This document shows, piece by piece, positions 18,125 to 27,890 of a DNA stretch of 64,000 nt. The stretch is from Candidatus Saccharimonadota bacterium. GTDB lineage: Bacteria > Patescibacteriota > Saccharimonadia > Saccharimonadales > UBA10212. A program made the position numbers and the translations under genes. The notes beneath the pieces were generated by a model. That model did not search any database. It was not told the origin of the DNA and was given only the letters and a program-made list of their open reading frames with translations. The first letter of the stretch is position 1, and each line of letters starts with the position of its first letter. The stretch is taken from positions 188,846 to 252,845 of the forward strand of contig JACOWW010000002.1 in assembly GCA_016176605.1 (NCBI GenBank), given 5' to 3'.

Positions 18125-18664
18125 ATGAAAAGACTGCTTAAATTTTTAGCAGCAGCCATCGTTTCTGTTGGCGCATTAGGGACCGGTGCGGCAGCTCAAA
18201 CTAGTTCGATCAGTAATACGGGACCAGATTCGACAAACACGGTCACTATCACGGAAGAAAATAAACTCGACATAAAGTGTAATAACGATGTAAATGTAGA
18301 AAATAATAACACCCAGAACTCATCTTCTGGGAACGCTACAACCAGTGGCAACACTACTGCCGGTGACGCTACTTCTGGAGGCGCCAACAATGCTAACAGC
18401 ACCAGCACAAGCGTTGATTCATCGTGCGCCCAAGCTGCAGCAGCTCCGACTGAGGGCGGACAAGGCGGCGGAGCGCCTAGCGGCGTAGCATTGGCTGAAG
18501 GTGGTGTGGGTGCGGCTGAGCAGGTCGCAGCGGCTAAGGCCGGCGAGTTGCCCCAAACTGGCACTAACCCGTTGGCTCTAACTGGTATTTTAGGAGCTAT
18601 ACTAGGCGGCGCAGCCCTGGCTTCACGCCTGGCGGCTAGCAGTTTACGACGAGTTGTACTTTAG
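18125..18664 (+). CDS. Secreted surface protein with TGPDS/GDATSG module and LPQTG sorting signal
   Basis: Signal peptide; module SISNTGPDSTNTVTI...TTAGDATSGGANNANS; C-terminal LPQTG + hydrophobic segment + basic tail. Confidence 0.8.
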   Translation: MKRLLKFLAAAIVSVGALGTGAAAQTSSISNTGPDSTNTVTITEENKLDIKCNNDVNVENNNTQNSSSGNATTSGNTTAGDATSGGANNANSTSTSVDSSCAQAAAAPTEGGQGGGAPSGVALAEGGVGAAEQVAAAKAGELPQTGTNPLALTGILGAILGGAALASRLAASSLRRVVL

Positions 18665-18693
18665 ATAGTCAACCAAAGACTAGGAAGCAATAA

Positions 18694-19287
18694 ATGCGAA
18701 GCGAGCCCAAAGCAGTAACAAAAGCTCGTTATATAAGCAGCGTTACTATCGTATACGGCGTAACGCTGCTTTTCGCGTGGTTTATCATTAACCCTGGCGT
18801 TATTCAGCAGAGTAAGGTTCAGGCATTGCCTAGCGCACCTATACCCAACTCGCCATATAAGAAAATCATGGCTGGTTTGCCTGCTCGTATAGTCCTGCCT
18901 GACCTGGGCATAGACCTACCGATCGATCCGGGCTTTTATAATCCAGCCGACAAATCCTGGACGCTAAGTGGTTACCGAACCCACTACGCTATGGTCACTA
19001 CCCTGCCCAACAACCACGACGGTAATACATTTATTTACGGGCACAACAACAAATACGTTTTTGGCCCCGTCAAATCCATACAGCCCGGCCAAAAAGCGCT
19101 GGTATATACCCAGAACAACTATATTTTTACCTACTCCTACGTTTCAACGGTTGGCGTGGAGCCGGATGATACTTCGGTTTTTGATTACAGCGGGCCGCCA
19201 ATACTGACCATCCAAACCTGCAGCGGTAACTGGAACGAGGTTCGCCAGATGTATACATTTAAGTACCAAAATTTCAATAAGCTATGA
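18694..19287 (+). CDS. Sortase
   Basis: N-terminal TM; NTFIYGHNN (His), LTIQTCSG (Cys), NEVRQMYTF (Arg); adjacent LPQTG substrate. Confidence 0.85.
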   Translation: MRSEPKAVTKARYISSVTIVYGVTLLFAWFIINPGVIQQSKVQALPSAPIPNSPYKKIMAGLPARIVLPDLGIDLPIDPGFYNPADKSWTLSGYRTHYAMVTTLPNNHDGNTFIYGHNNKYVFGPVKSIQPGQKALVYTQNNYIFTYSYVSTVGVEPDDTSVFDYSGPPILTIQTCSGNWNEVRQMYTFKYQNFNKL

Positions 19288-20453
19288 TAGACGGCATTTT
19301 ACATAATATTAGCCTTGGGGTGATTGGAGCCGGTATATTCGGTGCGGCCGCCGCCATACTAGGCAGCAGCGTCTACGACGTTTCCTATTCTCTGAAAAGG
19401 CGTTCACTAGCCCGCCTAAAGCCTGGGCTGGGGGCTAAAAAGCGCCCCTTGATCACAACTATTGTCTATAGCTACAAACAGCCAGAGCAAACGCTGGAAT
19501 GTTTGGCTGGCTTGGTCAAAAGCACGCACCGTAAAATTCAAATTATAGTCGTGGATAATGCTTCTAAAGACAACACCAAAGCTAGCGTCAAACAATTTAT
19601 GGCCAACCATCCTAAAAAAGACATCAAGCTTATAAGCAAATACCAGCATAGCCCTCTGCCAGAGGCTATCAAAACGGCCCTGAAGGCGGCTCGCGGCGAT
19701 TTGGTCCTTATCCTTGAACCAAACCATATAGTCGAGCGCCAAGCCTTGCAATTAGCCGCCAATTACCTGGCGCAAAATGGTGTAGAAGCTTTGATGCCCG
19801 CAGTTGTTCTTAGCCAGCAGCCGTCACTTCTGAACCTGTGGGCCAGGTATAAGAATTTCGCCAGCCTAAGTAAACAAAAAACCCTTAGTTTACTTAGCGA
19901 TCAAGGCCGCAGCTTCAAATTTGGCATATTTTATCGCTCACAACTGCTTAAACACAAAAAAATGGAGCTTAGCGGTGTCTACACGAGTGATGTGACCATC
20001 TACTACGACCGTATCCCCGGCATAGCCAAGCCTGGACTGGATTACTATCGCTTAGTTTCCAAAAGATCCGACAGCGGGCCGAATCCGCTGCTGGAGCTAT
20101 TTAAGTTAATGAAACTGGCCTCAAAGGTGTTGATATTGCCGATGTTTCTTTGGTACAGTGCTTATTTGGCGCTTAATTCAAAATACCCTGACCTTTTGGT
20201 AATCAGCTGGGGCGTATTTACTTTTTTTATGATTATCGCCGCCTGGGCAGTTGAACAGTTAAACTTAGTCCAAAAAATCAAATACACTGCCTTGGCACCG
20301 GCTATGTTCAGCCTGTTCTTCGTTATGTCCTATATTGAGTCCGTAGGGATTCTATTAAACCTAGTTATACGGTTTGCGATCGTTGTAAAAAGAAAGACTG
20401 CGTTATCTTTGCCGCTGCTAAAACAAAGGCAGCTTCCAGCTAAGGCCTCTTAG
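19284..20453 (+). CDS. Family 2 glycosyltransferase-like membrane protein
   Basis: LITTIVYSYKQPEQTLECLAGL...IIVVDNASKDNTK; C-terminal TMs. Confidence 0.75.
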   Translation: MIDGILHNISLGVIGAGIFGAAAAILGSSVYDVSYSLKRRSLARLKPGLGAKKRPLITTIVYSYKQPEQTLECLAGLVKSTHRKIQIIVVDNASKDNTKASVKQFMANHPKKDIKLISKYQHSPLPEAIKTALKAARGDLVLILEPNHIVERQALQLAANYLAQNGVEALMPAVVLSQQPSLLNLWARYKNFASLSKQKTLSLLSDQGRSFKFGIFYRSQLLKHKKMELSGVYTSDVTIYYDRIPGIAKPGLDYYRLVSKRSDSGPNPLLELFKLMKLASKVLILPMFLWYSAYLALNSKYPDLLVISWGVFTFFMIIAAWAVEQLNLVQKIKYTALAPAMFSLFFVMSYIESVGILLNLVIRFAIVVKRKTALSLPLLKQRQLPAKAS

Positions 20454-22481
20454 CCATTTCCTAATTGAGAGCGAAAAGTTTTTTGTGCCGGCCTTACGGT
20501 TACTGATACGTGTAACGCGGGCGGCCCACAATTTGTCGTAAAGTTCGGTGGCCGCACCCAGCGAGAAGACAGCCAGCGCTACAGCGGCTCCAATTACAGG
20601 GAGCAGCCATCCGGGTATACCGCCTCCGTTATTGGTAGCTGGTTTAGCAGCAACTGATGGTTGGTCGGAACTTTGCGTCGAGGCCGCGGCAGCCGTTTGA
20701 ACCTGGCTGGATGTAGAAGCGCTGCCTGAGCTAGTCCCGCCAAAGAATGGGGCTAGAACGAACTTATCACCATCGTCATTATTTGGTACAAATTGGAAAA
20801 CTTTGGCAAAGGCTGGCGTTGATCCACCGCCCAGGCTGCCCGCAGTTGTGCTGGCAAGACTACCGGCAGCGGTGTTTATGCCAAAACTGCCGTTCCAAAA
20901 CCCGTTGACGTTGATAAACAGGATGCCTAGCCAGTCTGTGGTTTTTAGGTCGCTTCCCAGAATGTTTAATATGTTCGCTGAAGCACTGGAGTTGCCAGAG
21001 CGGGCATTACCGCCCTTTGTATTGTTGCTAACTAAAGCGTTCCCGCTCAGGGCATCAAGATCAAGATTATTAGTAATTGTGAAGTTTGACTTGGCATTAA
21101 TATCAACGTCGTTATCAATCAAAGATGAAATCTGGCAATCGCCGCCGCAGAAGGCCGCGCTGTTGCTGCTGCTTGGCGCGTTGACTAACATACCTACCCA
21201 TTGGCCCAACACGTTAACGAATACTAAAAGCGTGTTGGCGTCGATGACTTGTTTGCCGGTCAGGTTCAATACGTTCAGCTTAGTCTCGGCGTTGCCGGTA
21301 GTTGCCGAGCCGCCGGCTGTATTGCCGGTTACAGTTGCCGAGCCTGTGGCGGCATTTAATTTGCTGATGTTATTAATTGTCTGAGTGTTATCAAAATTGG
21401 CTACTACATCGTTGTTTATTACATTAGATAGGTCTACCGTCGAGTTTGGGCCGCTGTGAGCGATTAATTGGTCAAGGAAATTGGGCGGCAAAAGAATGTC
21501 GCCGTTAAAATTACCGTTAATATTAAGATTACCGATAAAAGACTTACCGGCGTTGATGGCGCTGTTAAGCATGTTGACAATATTAGCTACTACGCGGGCA
21601 TCGCCGGTGACAGCATTGCCAGCTTCGGTATTGCCAGCAACGGTCGAATCGCCGCTGACTGCGTCCAGATTAATATTATTGGTAATCGCGCCGTTGGCTT
21701 CGTAATTAATAGTCAAATTGTTATTTTTCTGGCTGTCGATGGTGGCCGTAGAGCCTGGCCCGGTTGTGTTGATGCTATTTGGGTCGAGAATCAGGTCACC
21801 GGTCACGTTACCATTGATATCGGCACTGAAAAGTAATGGCATGGCTCCCTGCGGGTCCCAGTTTGACTGCAGGAGATTAAGTATATTGGCGATTGAGGCC
21901 GCGCTGCCGCTAGTGCTGCTGCCGGCTAAGGTGTTGCCGGCAACTGTGGCATTGCCGGTTTTGGCGGTGGCAGTCGAGTCGTTGCTGATAGCGGCATTAT
22001 AAAAAAGGTCAAAGGTGCCATTGTTGTTTTGTGTTTGGCTGATTGCATTGTTAGAGTCGGGGCCAGCGTTTGTGATGCTTGAAGCACTCGGCGCGGGATA
22101 GTTTGCGTTGGCGCTAGGGCTACTCGCCGCTGTTGGATTATTAGCGCTGGTTTGGGTGTTTGGTACATATTTATTAGACGGCGCGTCCCAGACCCATTCG
22201 GTTGTGTCCCACATACCGGTTGTGGGGTTATAGCTGTATGATTTGGGTGTTTTGGGGCTGGTCTGTTTAGTAACTGGGTTCCAGGTGTAATAATCGTTCT
22301 CCCAAAGACCAGTTGATGCATTGTAGGTATAAGATGAAGAGTCTGCGCCAGTTGGCGAAGTAGGACCGGTTTCGTCTGCCTCTGCAATCGCCACAGCGCT
22401 CAATGGATAAGCTACTATCAACACAGCTGCGACGAGCAAGTTCAGACTCCTGGCTGTCGATAGCGGTTTGATGCTAAGCAT
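20418..22481 (-). CDS. Large surface protein with several degenerate copies of the TGPDS/GNATVxGNTxAG module and a C-terminal TM
   Basis: Signal peptide; repeated SITNAGPDSNN / INTTGPGSTAT / AHSGPNSTV / SLIDNDVDIN blocks each followed by SGxxxVxxNTxxGxAxxGxA; C-terminal TM and basic tail. Confidence 0.75.
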   Translation of the reverse strand: MLSIKPLSTARSLNLLVAAVLIVAYPLSAVAIAEADETGPTSPTGADSSSYTYNASTGLWENDYYTWNPVTKQTSPKTPKSYSYNPTTGMWDTTEWVWDAPSNKYVPNTQTSANNPTAASSPSANANYPAPSASSITNAGPDSNNAISQTQNNNGTFDLFYNAAISNDSTATAKTGNATVAGNTLAGSSTSGSAASIANILNLLQSNWDPQGAMPLLFSADINGNVTGDLILDPNSINTTGPGSTATIDSQKNNNLTINYEANGAITNNINLDAVSGDSTVAGNTEAGNAVTGDARVVANIVNMLNSAINAGKSFIGNLNINGNFNGDILLPPNFLDQLIAHSGPNSTVDLSNVINNDVVANFDNTQTINNISKLNAATGSATVTGNTAGGSATTGNAETKLNVLNLTGKQVIDANTLLVFVNVLGQWVGMLVNAPSSSNSAAFCGGDCQISSLIDNDVDINAKSNFTITNNLDLDALSGNALVSNNTKGGNARSGNSSASANILNILGSDLKTTDWLGILFINVNGFWNGSFGINTAAGSLASTTAGSLGGGSTPAFAKVFQFVPNNDDGDKFVLAPFFGGTSSGSASTSSQVQTAAAASTQSSDQPSVAAKPATNNGGGIPGWLLPVIGAAVALAVFSLGAATELYDKLWAARVTRISNRKAGTKNFSLSIRKWLRGLSWKLPLF

Positions 22482-22602
22482 TACTCCCCATACCTCACAA
22501 TCTGGAGATTAAATACATGTTCTATCCCACCCGGGAGGAGGTGTCCCGCCGTAGGCGGGAACCCCCTATTTGGTTTAGAACTGCTAATTATCGGTAAGAT
22601 AA

Positions 22603-23181
22603 TTAGTTATTAATGTTAACGCTGTTTGAAACAGTGTTGTCGTTGGAGGCGTCGCCGCTAGTGGCGTCACCAGCCGTGGTGTTGTCTTTGACTGTTGCAT
22701 CACCAGATGTAGCAGTTTGATAGTTATCGTTCTTAACTTTTACATCGTTATCATTGTCAATTTTTAGCTTGTTGGTAGTGGTTATTTTAACTTCGTTTTT
22801 TGAGTCTGGACCGGTGTTGCTAATTGATCCGTCTGCGTCACTAGCAGGCGGTGTCAGGCTCCATGTGCCGCCGCCGCTGTTGCTGACGCTGACGTCAGAG
22901 CTAGCAGAGTTTGAGTTACTGCTGTTACCGCTGGTAGCGTCACCGCCAGTTGTGTTGTGTTTGACTTTGGCGTCACCTGAGTCTGCGCTTTGGTAATTTT
23001 TGTTCTTAACTTTTACGTCGTTATCGTTATCGATCTTGGCCTCATTTTTTTGTTCGATCTTTACTTTATTTTCTGAGTCCGGCCCAGTCGTGTCGATAGA
23101 CCCGGATTGAGCTGCCGCAAAACCAGTGGTCAGGCCAGCACTGACCAAGGCAGCCGACAGTATTTTAAGTAACTTTTTCAT
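22603..23181 (-). CDS. Secreted protein with two tandem TGPDS/GDATSG modules
   Basis: Signal peptide (ALVSAGLTTGFAAAQ); two ~65-aa tandem modules; no C-terminal anchor. Confidence 0.75.
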   Translation of the reverse strand: MKKLLKILSAALVSAGLTTGFAAAQSGSIDTTGPDSENKVKIEQKNEAKIDNDNDVKVKNKNYQSADSGDAKVKHNTTGGDATSGNSSNSNSASSDVSVSNSGGGTWSLTPPASDADGSISNTGPDSKNEVKITTTNKLKIDNDNDVKVKNDNYQTATSGDATVKDNTTAGDATSGDASNDNTVSNSVNINN

Positions 23182-23234
23182 AGTTACCCCTTTCTTTATA
23201 ATATTATTTAGTTATTTTCCCCGGGTATTCAACC

Positions 23235-23270
23235 CGACTTCAGGCCGTTTTTGCAAACGGGCTGAAGTCG
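23235..23270. repeat. Long hairpin upstream of 22603..23181
   Basis: CGACTTCAGGCCGTTTTTGCAAACGGGCTGAAGTCG, near-perfect stem. Confidence 0.8.
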
Positions 23271-23308
23271 AGTGAAATAACAGTTTATCAATAGACACAG
23301 CCTCTCAT

Positions 23309-23758
23309 TTAATTAATTACGCTTTGCCCCTGGCTCTTCACGGTCGAGTTGCTATGGCTGGAAATATGCAGGCTATTTTGTGAACGTGTCGTGCTATTGT
23401 CTGACGAACTGCTGTTTTGAGTGGTTATATCAATAGTTGTCAAACTGTTACCTGTTTTGATTTCCTTATGCACTGTGCCGTTAGCTGGAACTTCTATGTT
23501 CTGACCATCGACGGTTACGGAGGTTTCGGTCGAGCCGTTGCTGGAGCTTTGATCAACTTTAGTGGTAGCTGAACTGCCCTGCCCCGGATCTGTGCTTTGG
23601 GTGGCTGCGTCGGATGTGATTATTTCATTCTGAGCTGTGGTATCGTCTGGCGCCTGGATGCGAAGGGCTAGCGCCCCAGCGGGGGCGATGATTATCGTTG
23701 CCAATCCAGCTATTCCAGCTTTGCTCGTCAGCCAAGATCGGACGTTTTTCAGATGCAT
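23309..23758 (-). CDS. Secreted Ser/Thr-rich hypothetical protein
   Basis: N-terminal hydrophobic segment, low-complexity S/T/N-rich C-terminus; located in the surface-protein cluster. Confidence 0.5.
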   Translation of the reverse strand: MHLKNVRSWLTSKAGIAGLATIIIAPAGALALRIQAPDDTTAQNEIITSDAATQSTDPGQGSSATTKVDQSSSNGSTETSVTVDGQNIEVPANGTVHKEIKTGNSLTTIDITTQNSSSSDNSTTRSQNSLHISSHSNSTVKSQGQSVIN

Positions 23759-23976
23759 ATAAACCCCTCCATCACCCCAACTTTAGGTTTTGTGCCATTA
23801 GTGTAACATATTTTATATAAGCGAAAAGTGATTATATTGCTGTAATTTTTTTTACAGTTTTGTATCTAACAATAAAACATTAGCATGATAAAACAAGACA
23901 TCCGTGAAACACATTTTTATACTTGTCAATCCCAAGTGGCACCGGCAAATCCGTCCACGAAAACGAAGTTCAAATG

Positions 23977-24008
23977 AAAAGGGCGCTCTTTTTACGGAGC
24001 GTCCTTTT
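23977..24008. terminator. Bidirectional terminator-like hairpin
   Basis: AAAAGGGCGCTCTTTTTACGGAGCGTCCTTTT. Confidence 0.5.
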
Positions 24009-24265
24009 CGATAAAGAAACTATTGCTAGTATCTCTACCGCCACCTCACGGTGGTACCCCCAAATTTACTCCCGCCTGCTTAGCTTGTCAACTGCTTATG
24101 CTGTGATTTAATGTTGTAATTTAGTCAATGGCTGAGTATTATGGCCTGGATCCCTTATCTTGTTATCTTATGAAGCTATATACTTGGGAGTAATGTTAAG
24201 CTCAAAAAAGGCTCGCTACAACGGACAGTGTTTTTTGCGGTGGCTGGCCGTCAAGGTGGCAGCGG

Positions 24266-25492
24266 ATGAATAGTTCTGCTAACAAGCAAGACGAAATATA
24301 CAAAAGGACAATCCGTGTTCTGATGGGCTCACAACTTATGGCCGGCGCCGGGCTGGCAGCAGGAATAGCCGTCGGAGCATTGCTGGCCGAGGAAATGACC
24401 TGCTCGACTGGAGCAGCTGGTTTGCCAGCGGCGCTATTTATTTTAGGCTCGGCTGTGGCTGCGGGGCTCGTCGGCCGTCTTTCTCAAGGTTACGGCAGGC
24501 GAATCGGGCTAGGTATCGGCTACTTTGTAGGCGCCATAGGTGCCGCCGGCATCGTTTTAGCAGCCATACTAAGTAGTCTTCCTCTGCTCTTTATCTCGCT
24601 GCTGCTATACGGCTCGGGCACAGCAACGAACCTACAAGCCCGCTATGCTGGAGCAGACCTTGCCAAGCCGTCCAGAAGAGGACGGGCAATTAGTACCGTT
24701 TTGGTGGCCACTACACTAGGAGCTGTACTTGGCCCAAATCTTATAGAGGTAACAGGATCAATTGCCGGGTCGCTAGGAATCAGGGAACTAGCCGGACCTT
24801 TCATGCTGGCCGTGCTGGCTTACGGGACTGCCGCCGTCATAGTCCTGGCCTTTATGAGACCTGATCCCTTACTGACGGCTCGCGCCTTGGCATCACGTGT
24901 TTCGCAGAAGACTAAAGACCAAAAACAAACTGCCATCGCCAGCGATTCGCAGCCCACAGTTAGACTGGCGGCCGCGGCCATGATAATCACCCAAATGGTC
25001 ATGGTCGCAGTGATGACCATGACGCCGATACATATGAGATTACACGGCTATAGCCTAGCAGCCGTAGGACTGATAATTTCGATTCACATAGCAGCAATGT
25101 ACCTGCCATCTCCCCTAACCGGATGGCTCGTTGACTGCTTCGGGTATCGTCGTGTACTGGCCTTAGGCGGGCTAATCTTGCTCGCGGCTGGAACCTTAGC
25201 TTCGGTCGCACCAGCCAGCTCCATGATTCTACTGGGTGCTACCCTTGGTTTGCTCGGACTTGGTTGGAATTTCGGCCTAATTGCTGGCAGTTCTGCTGTC
25301 ACGCAGAATACACCTCTTAGCCAAAGAGCCAGCACTCAGGGCTCGGTTGACCTTACGGTTTCTCTAGCTGGCGCAACAGGTGGGCTGGGAAGCGGTTTCA
25401 TTGTTGCTAGCAGCAGCTACGGCACACTGGGGCTAGTTGGAGGCTTGCTGGGACTGGCGATCCTGCCGTTGCTTATAGCCTACCGTAAGTAA
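24266..25492 (+). CDS. MFS transporter
   Basis: ~12 TM helices; GRLSQGYGRRIGLGIGYFVG MFS loop motif; GWLVDCFGYRRVLALGG. Confidence 0.85.
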   Translation: MNSSANKQDEIYKRTIRVLMGSQLMAGAGLAAGIAVGALLAEEMTCSTGAAGLPAALFILGSAVAAGLVGRLSQGYGRRIGLGIGYFVGAIGAAGIVLAAILSSLPLLFISLLLYGSGTATNLQARYAGADLAKPSRRGRAISTVLVATTLGAVLGPNLIEVTGSIAGSLGIRELAGPFMLAVLAYGTAAVIVLAFMRPDPLLTARALASRVSQKTKDQKQTAIASDSQPTVRLAAAAMIITQMVMVAVMTMTPIHMRLHGYSLAAVGLIISIHIAAMYLPSPLTGWLVDCFGYRRVLALGGLILLAAGTLASVAPASSMILLGATLGLLGLGWNFGLIAGSSAVTQNTPLSQRASTQGSVDLTVSLAGATGGLGSGFIVASSSYGTLGLVGGLLGLAILPLLIAYRK

Positions 25493-25678
25493 TGGAGCAG
25501 AAGCCAGCAAAACCAACAGTCGCCAAACAGCCTAAAAGTAATGGTCTTATTTGGTGCAAGTCGTGGCTGAGCATCTAGGTCTGGTACCATTTCAACAGGG
25601 GCAGCAAAAATGGGACACTACATCAACGTGCTAGTTAGTTCGCAACTTGCTAAGAATAGCTCTATATGTTCTAAGACT

Positions 25679-27043
25679 TTAGCGTTTTGCTATTTCTGGA
25701 GCACGGCCGATGTAGGTTGAGGGCCTAAGACTCTGCAAAGTAGCTTTTGCCTCATCCGGGATATCTAAACAATTAACCAAGTTCTGATAATCAGCTTCGG
25801 TCATTTCCTGACCTCTAGAAGCATTTTTTATGATGCCATAAGCTCCTTCCACACCGTAACGACGCATTACTGTTTGTACCGCTTCGGTTAAAACTGCCCA
25901 TTGGCTGTCTAGGTCTTCCGCGATTTTATCTTTATTCGGATCAACTTTTTTGAGGCCTCTTTTCAAAGAAGAATGCGCCACTACAGTGTGCCCGAATGCT
26001 TCGCCGATTGTACGTTGTGTGGACGAATCGCTGAGATCGCGTTGCAGGCGAGAAATGGGCAATTTAGCTGCGAGATTGCCTAATATAGCGTTAGCTGAGC
26101 CGAAATTGGACTCGGCATTCTCGAAGTCTATTGGGTTCACTTTATGAGGCATTGTAGAAGAACCAACCTCACCAGCTTTAACTTGCTGCTTGAAATAGCC
26201 CATAGAAATATAGGTCCACATGTCGCGTGACAAGTCGGTCATAATCTGATTATTAAGACCTAGCTCGTTGCACAATGCCACCAACCAATCATGCGGCTCT
26301 ATTTGGGTTGTAGTCGTGTTAAATTCAAAGCCAAGCGACTCAACGAAGCGTTGTGAAACGGCTGGCCAGTCAACTTCGGGATAGGCAACCGACACGGAGT
26401 TGTAGTTGCCAGTCGCTCCGTTAAATTTACCTAAGATTGCTATCGATCCTAAGCGACCTTTGCTTCTATCAATTCTTTCATAAAAAACCGCCATCTCTTT
26501 GCCTAGTGTCGTAGGCGTAGCAGGTTGGCCATGGGTGTGGGCTAACATTGGTAGATTAGCAAAAGCTAAAGATTTATCCCCTAAATCTTCAAGAACATTG
26601 TTAATGCCCGGTTCAATAACGAGCTTTTTCGCATCCCGAACCATCATCGCATAAGCCAGATTGCTGATATCTTCTGACGTACAACCAAAATGAATAAACT
26701 CTAGGTATTTTTCTAGCTCCGGGTCGCCCGAAAGTTTCTGCCGTAACCACATCTCGACAGCTTTTACGTCATGATTCGTGGTTTTTTCGATATCTTTAAC
26801 TTCTATAGCGTCATTGACTCTAAAATCGGTGACGACTTCTTTTAGCTGATCTCGTGCAGCGTCGCTTAGCGGATCCATATCAGGTAGTACGCCACTTCCC
26901 AGCACATCCAACCAAGCGGCTTCAACGGCAACTCTCCTTTGTATAAGACCGTATTCCGAAACAATCGGCGATAGAGACTCAACTCGGTTCGCATAACGCC
27001 CGTCTATTGGAGTTACGGCAAGAAGTTGTTCTTGGATTCCCAT
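25679..27043 (-). CDS. purB: Adenylosuccinate lyase
   Basis: TPIDGRYANRVESLSPIVSEYGLI; FIHFGCTSEDISNLAYA; AHTHGQPATPTTLGKE; GSSTMPHKVNPIDFENAE. Confidence 0.95.
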   Translation of the reverse strand: MGIQEQLLAVTPIDGRYANRVESLSPIVSEYGLIQRRVAVEAAWLDVLGSGVLPDMDPLSDAARDQLKEVVTDFRVNDAIEVKDIEKTTNHDVKAVEMWLRQKLSGDPELEKYLEFIHFGCTSEDISNLAYAMMVRDAKKLVIEPGINNVLEDLGDKSLAFANLPMLAHTHGQPATPTTLGKEMAVFYERIDRSKGRLGSIAILGKFNGATGNYNSVSVAYPEVDWPAVSQRFVESLGFEFNTTTTQIEPHDWLVALCNELGLNNQIMTDLSRDMWTYISMGYFKQQVKAGEVGSSTMPHKVNPIDFENAESNFGSANAILGNLAAKLPISRLQRDLSDSSTQRTIGEAFGHTVVAHSSLKRGLKKVDPNKDKIAEDLDSQWAVLTEAVQTVMRRYGVEGAYGIIKNASRGQEMTEADYQNLVNCLDIPDEAKATLQSLRPSTYIGRAPEIAKR

Positions 27044-27154
27044 AATTTAGATTTAGAGTAACAGCCGCCAATATTAGTAGCAAGTATAAGCAAGATGTAA
27101 CCGTTTATTGGTTATGGTTGCCTCTGAATACATCCTAAAGCATACTTGCTAATT

Positions 27155-27811
27155 ATGAGCGGTGTAGACCTAGAGCTTTATTGGATGCGCCACGGCGAAT
27201 CTGAGATGAACACACTGCCGATTTTTAGCGGCAGGAGTAATGAAACCCCATTAACTCCAAAAGGCATAGAACAATCAAAGAAACTGGGTGAATTTCTAAG
27301 CCGCCAAGAAGTCTTTCCGTCTGTGGTCTATGTGTCACCTGCTTTAAGAACTATACAAACGGCTGAATACTGTTTGGCCGAGATGGGTTTGGATATAGAA
27401 CCGTTAATCCATGATGCCCTGCAAGAACTTGACCAGGGTGACTGGGTTGGACGCGTGCGTAGCGAAGTTTATGCTGATCCCGCTGTAATTACTGAAATCG
27501 AGAGGCTAGGAAAAGACTTTAAGCAAGGGGGTGGTGAATCCATAACCGACGCCGCCTTACGTGGCCTCGGCTGGATAAGTGAAACCTTTGATGAACACGG
27601 ACCGGCTGCTATACCCGAACGGCGATTTGTTTTTAGCCATGCAATAATAATTAGCAGCATGGCTTCGCACATCAACAATTGGTCTCATCAAGAGACTAGA
27701 GCGAGTAAAATTCCAAATGCGTCTATGAGCCTTTTTGTTAGGCGTCAAAATAGCTGGGAGCTGGAATATTTTGGGCTAGAACCTGAACAGATATCTAATC
27801 AGCCGCAATGA
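27155..27811 (+). CDS. Histidine phosphatase (phosphoglycerate mutase-like) family protein
   Basis: YWMRHGESEMNTLP; VYVSPALRTIQTAEY; VFSHAIIISSM. Confidence 0.85.
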   Translation: MSGVDLELYWMRHGESEMNTLPIFSGRSNETPLTPKGIEQSKKLGEFLSRQEVFPSVVYVSPALRTIQTAEYCLAEMGLDIEPLIHDALQELDQGDWVGRVRSEVYADPAVITEIERLGKDFKQGGGESITDAALRGLGWISETFDEHGPAAIPERRFVFSHAIIISSMASHINNWSHQETRASKIPNASMSLFVRRQNSWELEYFGLEPEQISNQPQ

Positions 27812-27890
27812 ACTTGCATTACTTAAAACACTCGTCGATAATTACACTATCAATTAGCTGGGTGGGCAGTCTGCACTAACAGGAGGTGTC

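Noticed and set aside
20803-21384. Antisense ORFs over the large surface protein
   Set aside because: Shadow ORFs caused by repetitive codons on the opposite strand; no recognisable domain
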